From assembly GCA_944376035.1 (NCBI GenBank), contig CALWBJ010000217.1:1-14993 (forward strand): DNA of 14,993 nt, in the 5' to 3' direction. The notes beneath the pieces are model-generated. The model worked only from the letters and a program-made list of their open reading frames with translations. It had not been told where the DNA came from and searched no databases. Both the position numbers and the translations under genes were made by a program. This document shows positions 7,587 through 14,375 of the stretch, in pieces; position 1 is the first letter of the stretch; the number at the start of each line of letters is the position of its first letter. The stretch is from an uncultured Clostridia bacterium. Lineage in GTDB: Bacteria; Bacillota; Clostridia; Christensenellales; Borkfalkiaceae.

Positions 7587-8506
7587 TGAAAAACATTATA
7601 GAATTTTCGGGTGTAACCAAAGATTACCGCCACGGGCGCGGTATATTCGATATAAGCCTTAGTGTATCGGAAGGCGAAATGTTCGGTTTCGTAGGAACAA
7701 ACGGCGCAGGCAAAACCACTACAATAAGGCATATAATGGGATTTTTAAAGCAGGACTCGGGCACTGTTACCGTCAAAGGCATGGACGCATGGAATCAGGC
7801 GAGCAGTATAAAAAAATTTATCGGTTACGTCCCGGGCGAAATAGCATTCCCCGACCTTGCCAGCGGTACCGAATTTTTGAAATCTCAGGCAGAACTTTCA
7901 GGACTTAAAGATATGTCCCGCGCAAACCGTCTAATAGAAAGACTGCAACTCGACCCATCGGCAAATTTAAGACGCATGAGCAAAGGTATGAAACAGAAAA
8001 CCGCCTTAGTTGCCGCGCTTATGGCTGACCCTGAAATTATCATACTCGACGAGCCGACTACCGGCCTCGACCCCCTTATGCGCGTAGCGTTCATGGATAT
8101 AGTACGCGAAGAACATATGAGAGGAAAAACCGTATTCATGAGCAGCCACATGTTCGAGGAACTCCAAACCACTTGTGATAAAGTTGCGCTCATAGACAAC
8201 GGTAAGATAAACGAAATTGTCGATATGAATATTATTACTCAAAGACCCGACGTTCAATTTAAAATAGAATTTAATAAAAAGTCCGATTACAGGGCCTTTC
8301 TTAACTCGGGTTATACGATAATAAGAGATCAGCCGCAGTATTCTCAGGTGACAATTACACTCCCCAAGAAAGAAACCCAAAAATTATTTTTCAGTCTTTC
8401 GGATTACGATGTCAAATTTATTTCGGAAATACCCTATACCCTTGAAAAATATTTCAAGGAAAAATTGATTAACGAAAGAATCAAGGAGCAAAAATATGTT
8501 CAGTAA
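7586..8506 (+). CDS. ABC transporter ATP-binding protein, second of a pair
   Basis: This 306-residue ATPase is a paralogue of the gene before it: both begin with a KDY-x2-GRG-[VI]-FDIS block and share FGF-x-G-x-NGAGK. Motifs: Walker A at 37-45 (GTNGAGKTT), VPGE at 82-85, signature MSKGMKQ at 131-137, Walker B with D155 and E156, D-loop TGLD and H-loop H188. All residues expected for ATP hydrolysis are present. GGAGG at 7575-7579 precedes the ATG. The gene overlaps the permease gene by 11 bases, with an AAGGAG for the permease inside its own 3' end. With one permease and two different ATPases, the exporter is probably built on a heterodimeric ATPase pair. The substrate is unknown; antimicrobial peptide or drug efflux is the usual role of TetR-controlled units of this layout. 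Confidence 0.92.
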   Translation: MKNIIEFSGVTKDYRHGRGIFDISLSVSEGEMFGFVGTNGAGKTTTIRHIMGFLKQDSGTVTVKGMDAWNQASSIKKFIGYVPGEIAFPDLASGTEFLKSQAELSGLKDMSRANRLIERLQLDPSANLRRMSKGMKQKTALVAALMADPEIIILDEPTTGLDPLMRVAFMDIVREEHMRGKTVFMSSHMFEELQTTCDKVALIDNGKINEIVDMNIITQRPDVQFKIEFNKKSDYRAFLNSGYTIIRDQPQYSQVTITLPKKETQKLFFSLSDYDVKFISEIPYTLEKYFKEKLINERIKEQKYVQ

Positions 8507-10001
8507 ACCTCTTTTCAAACAATCGTGTAAAGCAAATTTTCTGACCTGGATACTGGTAACGTTTGCGACCTGTTTCATGCTTGCAGTCGTTATTGTAGTC
8601 ATAGGTCTGTCGGGCGCAAGTTATATTAAAGATTCAATGGTGGAAGTTTTTCAGGACGACGCCGTTTATGCCGAAGTGGACAAAAATGCCATGACATATT
8701 ATTACATAACCGAAACTTCTCTGAAAACTTACGACCAAGCAAAAGCAAACTTCGATCTTCTTATCGACACGGTTACCGAACCGGGATATAAAATCCTGAC
8801 AAACAGTTATCAGAAACTTATAGACGAAGGAAAAACCGACGATGAAGCCAGAAACAATCTCGCCGACCAATATTCTATTTTAGGACTAACAAGAGAATAC
8901 GTTGACGTTATTATAGATTACTATCTCGTATGCGGCGATGATCTTTCAGACGAAAAGGTTTCCGAATACCTTATGAACCGCGTCTCCGACGGAGTATATG
9001 AAGAGTTGATTGAAAAATACGATAAGGAAACCGCAGATTTCGCGCGCACGGTAATGACGGACGCGATAAGTAAGTATTTTGAAGAAACCGAACTTTCGAG
9101 AGAAGAATTTGCCTCCGAATATATTACGGTTATGCTTGGTAAACAATTACCCGACGTTCTCGCGCAGGAGGGTTTAGAATATACCGCCTCGGAAATAGAA
9201 GACGAGGCGCGCACGGCAATCAAGGATTTCAGAGGCAGACTTCTTATAGAACCCGACGCCGAAATAGATAAACTTATAGATGATTTGTCATTGAGTATTT
9301 TCAACAAGTTCCCCGAAGACGTACGGAAAGCACTTGAAGAAATACAGGACCTTGATATTTTCGGGCTTATTGTCGGAACCGTATTTTTCAAAATGGCAGG
9401 ACTTTTATTACCTATCGTATATACTATAACTGTAGCAAACAACCTCATAGCCGGACAGGTGGACAGCGGGTCTATGGCTTATGTTCTTTCCACCCCCACC
9501 AAGCGTACTACGGTTATATTTACACAGATGTGCTATCTTATCACTTCGCTATTCGTCATGTTTGCGCTATCGTCCGTTACCGGTATAATCAGCCTTGCCG
9601 CGCTCGGCGCGAGGTCTGCGGTTACCATTTCCATTCCCGAAATGCTTTTACTTAACGCAGGCGCTTTTATAACCATGTGCGCTATATCGGGAATATGTTT
9701 CCTCGCTTCGGCATGGTTTAACAGAAGCAAACAGTCTATGACCTGGGGCGGCGGACTTTCCATGTTCTTCCTTGTAACCGTTATTCTCGGACTGTTCGGG
9801 TCTTCTTTCATTCCCGCGGCAATCCGCATTGATTCAATGAACTTTTTCAACTATGTAACAATAATAAGCCTTTTTGACAGCGTTTCAATAATGAACGGAA
9901 CTCTTGCTTACCTATGGAAATTCGCAATTCTGTTAGGAGTCAGTATTGTATGTTACATAGTATCGGTAATAAGATTTAAAAAGAAGGATTTACCTCTTTA
10001 A
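8496..10001 (+). CDS. ABC-2-type exporter permease with a large acidic extracytoplasmic domain
   Basis: This 501-residue membrane protein is the channel part of the exporter. Hydrophobic segments are at about 17-40, 287-315, 342-370, 383-406, 417-437 and 472-493. Between the first and second lies a domain of about 245 residues, helical and rich in Asp and Glu, that should be exposed outside the membrane. The conserved ABC-2 pattern IAGQVDSGSMAYVLSTPTKR (318-337) is present and couples to the ATPases. AAGGAG 7 bases before the ATG lies inside the preceding gene, so the three genes form a tightly coupled operon. Only one permease is encoded, so it either works as a homodimer or the six-helix unit functions with both ATPases. 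The large acidic loop could bind a cationic peptide, but that is a guess. Confidence 0.85.
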   Translation: MFSKPLFKQSCKANFLTWILVTFATCFMLAVVIVVIGLSGASYIKDSMVEVFQDDAVYAEVDKNAMTYYYITETSLKTYDQAKANFDLLIDTVTEPGYKILTNSYQKLIDEGKTDDEARNNLADQYSILGLTREYVDVIIDYYLVCGDDLSDEKVSEYLMNRVSDGVYEELIEKYDKETADFARTVMTDAISKYFEETELSREEFASEYITVMLGKQLPDVLAQEGLEYTASEIEDEARTAIKDFRGRLLIEPDAEIDKLIDDLSLSIFNKFPEDVRKALEEIQDLDIFGLIVGTVFFKMAGLLLPIVYTITVANNLIAGQVDSGSMAYVLSTPTKRTTVIFTQMCYLITSLFVMFALSSVTGIISLAALGARSAVTISIPEMLLLNAGAFITMCAISGICFLASAWFNRSKQSMTWGGGLSMFFLVTVILGLFGSSFIPAAIRIDSMNFFNYVTIISLFDSVSIMNGTLAYLWKFAILLGVSIVCYIVSVIRFKKKDLPL

Positions 10002-10013
10002 GAAATTTTATTT

Positions 10014-10108
10014 AAGCCCTGTTTAATAATTTAATTAAGCCCATGTTTAATAATTTAATTAAGCCCGTGTTTAATAATTTAATTAAGCCCGTGTTTAATA
10101 ATTTCAAT
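10014..10108. repeat. Four tandem copies of a 24-bp unit
   Basis: The unit AAGCCCRTGTTTAATAATTT plus AATT occurs at 10014-10036 (23 bases, one missing), 10037-10060, 10061-10084 and 10085-10108 (last copy ends TTCAAT). Differences are limited to one or two bases, so the array is young. It starts 12 bases after the permease stop and runs straight into the terminator hairpin, whose beginning (AGTCCTGTG) resembles the unit's start. Replication slippage of the terminator's flank is the simplest origin. Confidence 0.92.
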
Positions 10109-10146
10109 AGTCCTGTGCCGCCCGAAAATTCGGGCAGCACAGGACT
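10109..10146 (+). terminator. Intrinsic terminator of the ABC operon
   Basis: The arm AGTCCTGTGC (10109-10118) pairs with 10137-10146. After one mismatch GCCCGAA (10120-10126) pairs with TTCGGGC (10129-10135). The T-rich sequence AACTTTTATTTTAA follows on the plus strand. It lies 107 bases after the permease stop, behind the tandem repeats. Confidence 0.75.
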
Positions 10147-10219
10147 AACTTTTATTTTAAATTCAATCAATAACTCAATAAAAAACTGCTTATCAATCAG
10201 TACATAAACCGTAATAATA

Positions 10220-10261
10220 AAAAAATCTCTCATCGAACTTTTTTTCGCTGAGAGATTTTTT
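10220..10261. terminator. Bidirectional terminator between convergent genes
   Basis: AAAAAATCTCTCA (10220-10232) pairs perfectly with TGAGAGATTTTTT (10249-10261), with a short CG pair inside. The A-run and T-run flanking the core stem allow it to stop transcription from both sides. It sits 12 bases beyond the stop of the minus-strand lipoprotein gene and backs up the terminator at 10109-10146. Confidence 0.85.
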
Positions 10262-10272
10262 ACTGTTATTTT

Positions 10273-11925
10273 TTATAAATTTACAAATAAAATACATTCC
10301 CTTTGCGGAATCATTGGAATATCATCGCTAAGTACTCCTCCGGAAATATCGCAAAGAATATACTTTTCGGTTTCTCCGATATATACAGTCAATATGCCCT
10401 TAATATCCCATTCAACATCGGTAACGTTCTCTGCGACGACGACGCTTTCTTCTTCAAACACGTCATTTTTAAACAAAGTACCGTTTTCCAATGAAAACCA
10501 TTTCGTGCCGGACATAATATAACAATCAGGAATCGCTCGGGAATCCGTTCCAAACGTCACAGGACCTTTTGCGGTATGTGCAACCGGATTTTCCGAAGAA
10601 AACGCCGCGGCTCCGTAAAATATATTATTATGATTTACGCTTGGAAAGTCGCCTTCCCAGCGTGTAAATTCAAATTCTCCCGCAAGCCCGTTGGTTATCA
10701 CAAGTTGACCGTTTTCTATAGAAGAATATCTCGGTGCCCGCATCCATGGGGATCCCATCATATAAACATGATCCATGATCCATCTATATGGTATTTTTGT
10801 ATTCACGCTCTTTTCAACAGGCTGCCACTCGGCATTTTCATCGAGAACAAAAATTCCTTTCGCCTGCTCTTGTCCGCGTTCATAAAGGCTTATTTCAAAT
10901 TTATATAAACGGTTATCAGTGCCCATTCTGTAACAATCGCGGAGCACGAGGTTATCGTCGTCTCTTTCACGCTTCACTTTTATTACGTTTCCCTCTTTCT
11001 GCTCTGATTTTACAGGAAAATTCGAAATAGTATCGAATAAAAAATTTCCGAATTTATCTTTTAACACAGTAGTATACGGAATTCCCGCGTCTACACTGAC
11101 GTCGATTTTATTCAATCTTATGCCGTTATCATCTATCACGACGTCATAATACTCACCATTATTCATTTGCAACACACCGTTTTCCACACTGCTGATATAA
11201 CTGGGCTTCGGTAAAAGATCGCCAAGATTAAAAATTCTTCCGGTAGCATTGTCTATGACAAAACTTGCGTTCAAATCGTCATTCCAATAATTGAATATAT
11301 CATAAAAATAATCGCTGCCATAAGTGCGGCAAGGCACATATCCTCTGTAACTTTTTCCGTCGATTTCATAATTAACATCCGCAAAAAAATGCATACTGTC
11401 ACCGCGAGGATATACGTTTGCCATACCGTAAGAAGTGTTCATTACTATTCCGGACACTAATTTTACATACGGAGCAGAGTCGCCCGTCACAACGCCAAGC
11501 GCCATAAACGTCATACCCCCGACAGAATAGAGTTTCGTCACCTGCATACCTTTTTCGGAAAGAGTAAAGCCATTCTCACCGCTTTCATTATGCAGAAATT
11601 TTATCTCATCATAGCGACCATCAGATTGTTTAACAAACTCGGTATCTTTTATTACCTGTTCACTTTCTTCTCCGTCCTTAGCAACGTCGAGATATTGGGC
11701 GTCTTTTTTTCCCAGCGAATAAAGCGCAACTGTTTCCGCGTTCTGCTCCCGTTCGCGCAAGCCTATACCCGTTGCTCCGAGCAAATCCGCCGTTGTGCCG
11801 TTAAGTTCGGCAAAATCTGCAATCTGTATACCTTCTGAATTGTTCGGTTTTGTTTCTCCGCATGATACTAAGAAAGGCATAATTATCAATACGCACATAA
11901 TACAAACTATCAGTTTCTTTTTCAT
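10273..11925 (-). CDS. Lipoprotein of unknown function with repeated motifs
   Basis: This is a 550-residue protein with a classic lipoprotein signal: MKKK, a hydrophobic stretch, then the lipobox L19-V20-S21-C22 followed by Gly. It should be anchored to the outer face of the cytoplasmic membrane. I do not recognise the family. A short motif of the form S-[VIL]-ENG-x-L recurs at about 245-251, 402-408 and 478-484, and the protein is rich in beta-strand-like and aromatic stretches (for example GSDYFYDIFNYWND). This would suit a beta-propeller or other repeated beta fold. AAGGAGAG lies shortly before the ATG. It is transcribed alone, converging on the ABC operon and diverging from the SH3-like gene. 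No sugar-binding or enzymatic motif is visible. Lipoprotein status is secure; function is open. Confidence 0.82.
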   Translation of the reverse strand: MKKKLIVCIMCVLIIMPFLVSCGETKPNNSEGIQIADFAELNGTTADLLGATGIGLREREQNAETVALYSLGKKDAQYLDVAKDGEESEQVIKDTEFVKQSDGRYDEIKFLHNESGENGFTLSEKGMQVTKLYSVGGMTFMALGVVTGDSAPYVKLVSGIVMNTSYGMANVYPRGDSMHFFADVNYEIDGKSYRGYVPCRTYGSDYFYDIFNYWNDDLNASFVIDNATGRIFNLGDLLPKPSYISSVENGVLQMNNGEYYDVVIDDNGIRLNKIDVSVDAGIPYTTVLKDKFGNFLFDTISNFPVKSEQKEGNVIKVKRERDDDNLVLRDCYRMGTDNRLYKFEISLYERGQEQAKGIFVLDENAEWQPVEKSVNTKIPYRWIMDHVYMMGSPWMRAPRYSSIENGQLVITNGLAGEFEFTRWEGDFPSVNHNNIFYGAAAFSSENPVAHTAKGPVTFGTDSRAIPDCYIMSGTKWFSLENGTLFKNDVFEEESVVVAENVTDVEWDIKGILTVYIGETEKYILCDISGGVLSDDIPMIPQRECILFVNL

Positions 11926-12388
11926 ATTCTCTCCTTCTTGGCGTTTCAGAAAATTATAATTGTATTCTTAATAAAATTCTGATTGAAAAATTTATTGAAA
12001 CATCAAAATATTTATATTTTATTATATTATATCATATTGTTTTCACTTTTGCAATGCTATATAAAAAATTCCGAAACTATTTTAGTCTTTAAAAGTCATG
12101 CAAAAAATAAAATTTCCAAAGAATTTTGGCGAAAGAAAAAAATCCATAAAAATATGTTGTGGTCCATAATCATTGTAATATTAAACAGAAATATTTAATC
12201 AAAATTAAAATACATTGACTTTTTGAAATTTTAAAATTTTTTGTAAGTCTGATTTTAAAATCAAAATTAAATTTTAAATATTTTTTATGTTTTAGACAAA
12301 TTTTGCTTTTTTGCGATATTTTTCCGCCGTCAACATCATAAATCGTAATATATAATGTAATCTGCAATTTTAAAAAGAAGGTGATATC
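11926..12388. other. AT-rich divergent intergenic region
   Basis: These 463 bases separate the divergent lipoprotein and SH3-like genes and hold no supported gene. On the minus strand an ATTATA complement (TATAAT at 11953-11958) could serve the lipoprotein gene, but its -35 is poor. Nearer the plus-strand gene TATAAT occurs at 12351-12356. Short A/T palindromes such as GATTTTAAAATC occur around 12250. The base composition is extremely AT-rich, which itself can act as an upstream promoter element. Confidence 0.6.
12328..12356 (+). promoter_or_regulatory. Possible promoter of the SH3-like gene
   Basis: TATAAT at 12351-12356 lies 32 bases before the ATG, giving a leader of about 26 bases. The -35 position at 17-base spacing reads CGTCAA, a poor match, so the promoter is either weak, needs an activator, or depends on the AT-rich upstream DNA. 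Confidence 0.35.
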
Positions 12389-13120
12389 ATGAAACGCATC
12401 TTGGCAATTATATTGCTTATTATGTCTGTTTTTATAAGTCCCATGGCGGCTTCTGAGGTATACGCACAGTCAGACTCATTCAGATATCTGAGAATTATAG
12501 ACGACAGCACTCCTCTATACAGCGACAGTCTCGGTACAGATTTAGTATGTTATCTGCCATATACCTATTACGTCAAAGTACTTTCATACAGTGAAGAACT
12601 ACTTCGCGTAGAATGTTACGGCAGCGACGGCACAGCCGCGTTTGAAGGATATGTTCCCGCGGAAAAACTTTTTGACGACGGTCTCGACGTAGAAGAGCCT
12701 TACGCCGACGTCAAGGCAACGACAGCGGTTACTACCATACTTTATTTCGATAAGGAACTCACCATGCCGCAGATGTACATTTTCCCCGAAAGAGACTTAA
12801 AATATTACGGGCAGATTCCCGACGGAGATACTTTTATATATTTCGTAGGTTATAACGGCCGAGTAGGCTATGTCAGAGAAGCAGACCTCTATTCGTTTGA
12901 AGTGCCCGACCATCCGAATGAACTTACTTTTCTCATAACCGAAAAAGAGCCCGAACCCGAAACAACTCCTCAGACGGAAACTCCCGATCTTACGGGCGTA
13001 AGAGTAATGATAATAGTTTGTCTGGTTTTTGCGGGAATGGTCGGAATTTTCATTGCTTTCCGACCTAAAATCAAACACGAAACTGCCGCAACCTATTATG
13101 ACGAAAACGATTACGAATAG
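12389..13120 (+). CDS. Membrane-anchored extracellular protein with SH3-like domains
   Basis: A 243-residue protein of unknown precise role. It has a signal peptide (residues 1-26, ending VYA before QSDS), two beta-rich segments resembling bacterial SH3 domains (about 33-95, with the LRIIDDSTPLYSD opening and ending EGYVPAEKLF; and about 127-168, ending GRVGYVREADL), and a Glu/Pro/Thr linker (184-200). One transmembrane helix (203-224) and a short cytoplasmic tail rich in Lys, Tyr and Asp follow. Bacterial SH3 domains often bind cell-wall peptides or ligands outside the cell. The AAGGTGAT ribosome binding site at 12378-12385 matches the 16S tail well. It is monocistronic, with convergent transcription from the next gene ending at the hairpin at 13281. 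A structural or wall-sensing role is likely, but no enzyme motif is present. Confidence 0.75.
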   Translation: MKRILAIILLIMSVFISPMAASEVYAQSDSFRYLRIIDDSTPLYSDSLGTDLVCYLPYTYYVKVLSYSEELLRVECYGSDGTAAFEGYVPAEKLFDDGLDVEEPYADVKATTAVTTILYFDKELTMPQMYIFPERDLKYYGQIPDGDTFIYFVGYNGRVGYVREADLYSFEVPDHPNELTFLITEKEPEPETTPQTETPDLTGVRVMIIVCLVFAGMVGIFIAFRPKIKHETAATYYDENDYE

Positions 13121-13280
13121 AAATTTTTTAATTTTCTGTATTTTTAAGTTATTTTAAAAATTTTAAGACAGAATATCTGATAACAAATTTTTACTAATCT
13201 CATCAAATATTCAGTTTATAATTTTACAGATAATATAATAAATAATAATATTAAGCAAAAATAAATTAAAAACATAAAAC

Positions 13281-13321
13281 AACACCCGCCCTCGGCGTTA
13301 ATTTGCCGAGGGCGGAGTGTT
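13281..13321. terminator. Bidirectional terminator hairpin between convergent genes
   Basis: AACACCCGCCCTCGGC (13281-13296) pairs with 13305-13321 with a single bulged A at 13316, giving 16 base pairs around an 8-base loop. On the minus strand the hairpin is followed by GTTTTATGTTTTT, a good U-tract for the 192-residue gene. For the plus-strand SH3-like gene it lies 160 bases past the stop and is followed by a weaker T-rich stretch. Confidence 0.72.
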
Positions 13322-13326
13322 AACTT

Positions 13327-13353
13327 AAAACTTTTTCACGACAAAAAAGTTTT
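13327..13353. repeat. AT-rich inverted repeat next to the terminator
   Basis: AAAACTTTTT (13327-13336) and AAAAAGTTTT (13344-13353) are perfect 10-bp arms around CACGACA. It lies between the stop of the 192-residue gene and the GC hairpin and may add to termination on the minus strand. Confidence 0.5.
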
Positions 13354-13390
13354 TAAAATGCAGTTTTTCACGTTTAATCTTTAATTTTAC

Positions 13391-13969
13391 TTATGCTGAT
13401 TTAAGTTTGACTTTTTTTTCGTTTTCGGCAGCATAAATTTTACCGTCGGAATCGGTCTCTCCCGTCATTTTCTTTTCAGTTGCCCTCTTCTCCTTAAAAC
13501 TTTTATTTTTTTTTGATAACTTTTCATGCTCTATAACACGCTTTAAAAGTTCTTTGAAAAAATCAGTTTGAAGACAGTTGTTTTCAAACCAAACGTCGTC
13601 TATCCCCGCGTTTTCCAGCCTTTTGGCAAAAAGTTTTGCAAGTTTTATCTGTTTTCTGAAATACGCACGACTGGTCGAATCGAAGTTTTCATAGTATTCT
13701 TTGGGCTTCAACTTAAAATATTTATAATCGAAACAGTCTGTTTCATCCTCAGAAAATTTTGTCAGCACGCCGTCAACGGTCAATTTCAAGCGGATTAACA
13801 TATCCTTTTGCTCGGTATATGAAATTATTCTTTCATATTGCCAGAGCGCGGGAGTAAAATCAGTCATGGACGCCAAAGCCTTCTTTTCCACAAGTTCGTC
13901 TATCTGTTCCATTATTCCTTCTATATTGGGATAGGCGTACAAAACCGATTTTGCGTAATAAATATTCAT
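13391..13969 (-). CDS. Conserved-looking 192-residue protein of unknown function
   Basis: I cannot assign a family with confidence. The protein is soluble and mostly helical: an N-terminal segment MNIYYAKSVLYAYPNI, helical stretches at about 15-75, then FSEDETDCFDYKYFKLKPKEYY and FDSTSRAYFRKQIKLAKLF (about 72-114). The latter has the spacing of a helix-turn-helix as in sigma-70 region 4 or phage ArpU/RinA-like activators. The tail from 150 is Lys/Glu-rich and low complexity. AGGAG lies 8 bases before the ATG at 13969 and a strong promoter lies 60 bases upstream. It is a single-gene unit ending at the hairpin at 13281-13321. A DNA- or RNA-associated role is only an inference from the possible helix-turn-helix. 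A LexA box lies about 200 bases upstream. Confidence 0.7.
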   Translation of the reverse strand: MNIYYAKSVLYAYPNIEGIMEQIDELVEKKALASMTDFTPALWQYERIISYTEQKDMLIRLKLTVDGVLTKFSEDETDCFDYKYFKLKPKEYYENFDSTSRAYFRKQIKLAKLFAKRLENAGIDDVWFENNCLQTDFFKELLKRVIEHEKLSKKNKSFKEKRATEKKMTGETDSDGKIYAAENEKKVKLKSA

Positions 13970-14028
13970 AATTTTTCTCCTGCTTTTTTGTTATTTTTTC
14001 TGCCGGAATCTGCCCTGACAGCACCCTT

Positions 14029-14057
14029 ATTATATTTGCAGGAAAAGTTCAAGTCAA
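14029..14057 (-). promoter_or_regulatory. Sigma-A promoter of the 192-residue gene
   Basis: On the minus strand TTGACT (14052-14057), a 17-base spacer and TATAAT (14029-14034) form a near-perfect promoter. The start would be near 14022 and the leader about 53 bases. Confidence 0.85.
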
Positions 14058-14089
14058 CATTATATGTCGATTTTTGTTCATAATTAAAA

Positions 14090-14105
14090 AATTTTGTACA
14101 AAATT
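14090..14105. promoter_or_regulatory. Perfect 16-bp palindrome upstream of the 192-residue gene
   Basis: AATTTTGTACAAAATT reads the same on both strands and lies 33 bases upstream of the minus-strand -35 box. A regulator-binding site is possible, but the region is AT-rich and chance cannot be excluded. Confidence 0.4.
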
Positions 14106-14128
14106 GTTGTTTTTGTGTCATAATTTTA

Positions 14129-14157
14129 TTGACTATCTTTTCCAAAGGGTATATTAT
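14129..14157 (+). promoter_or_regulatory. Plus-strand promoter next to the LexA box
   Basis: TTGACT (14129-14134), a 17-base spacer and TATTAT (14152-14157) predict a start near 14164. The LexA box begins three bases later, a position at which a bound repressor would block initiation. The transcript would run rightward toward the secreted-protein gene at 14376. Confidence 0.6.
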
Positions 14158-14166
14158 GCTGTATTC

Positions 14167-14180
14167 CGAACATTTGTTCG
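14167..14180. promoter_or_regulatory. LexA (SOS) operator
   Basis: CGAACATTTGTTCG has the exact CGAAC-N4-GTTCG form of the Gram-positive LexA/DinR box. Such sites repress DNA-damage-inducible promoters until RecA triggers LexA self-cleavage. Ten fixed bases give only a small chance of random occurrence in a window this size. No recognised SOS gene is adjacent. Confidence 0.75.
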
Positions 14181-14357
14181 TATTTATAATATAACAACTT
14201 TTTGACAACGTCTGTCATCTTTGGAAAATTTTACCAAAAAATTTTTTATATTTTATTTTTATTAAAGGGATTTACCCTAAACTATATTTATCCCCCGACC
14301 TGAAAAGATTTTAATTTTAAATTTATTTTAATTTTATAATGTACAAATTGCGATTTA

Positions 14358-14371
14358 TGTGATAATATAAT
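14358..14371 (+). promoter_or_regulatory. Overlapping -10-like elements just before the secreted-protein gene
   Basis: TGTGATAAT (14358-14366, extended -10 form) overlaps TATAAT (14366-14371), only five bases before the ATG. If used, transcription would begin at or next to the start codon, giving a leaderless message. No good -35 box is present. Confidence 0.35.
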
Positions 14372-14375
14372 AAGT

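Larger units (their letters stand above)
13970..14375. other. Regulatory intergenic region between divergent genes
   Basis: These 406 bases hold no supported gene but are dense in signals. They contain the minus-strand promoter at 14029-14057, a 16-bp palindrome (14090-14105), a plus-strand promoter at 14129-14157, a LexA box (14167-14180), a TGACA/TGTCA inverted repeat (14203-14217) and a -10-like element just before the next gene. The segment 14220-14345 is AT-rich without clear structure. Confidence 0.75.

Noticed and set aside
10014..10108. CRISPR-like repeat array
   Set aside because: The copies are directly adjacent with no spacers, and no cas gene is present.
10012..10233. 73-residue minus-strand frame with an eight-residue repeat
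   Set aside because: It is the translation of the 24-bp tandem repeats and reads through a terminator hairpin. No ribosome binding site was seen.
11983..12198. 71-residue plus-strand frame
   Set aside because: It has a TTG start with no ribosome binding site in extremely AT-rich DNA and resembles no protein I know.
13966..14208. 80-residue minus-strand frame overlapping the 192-residue gene's start
   Set aside because: It begins with TTG without a ribosome binding site and runs through the strong promoter at 14029-14057.
571..14235. 13-bp match GGAAAATTTTACC near 571 and near 14223
   Set aside because: A match of this length is expected about once by chance in a window this size, and the sequence is AT-rich.
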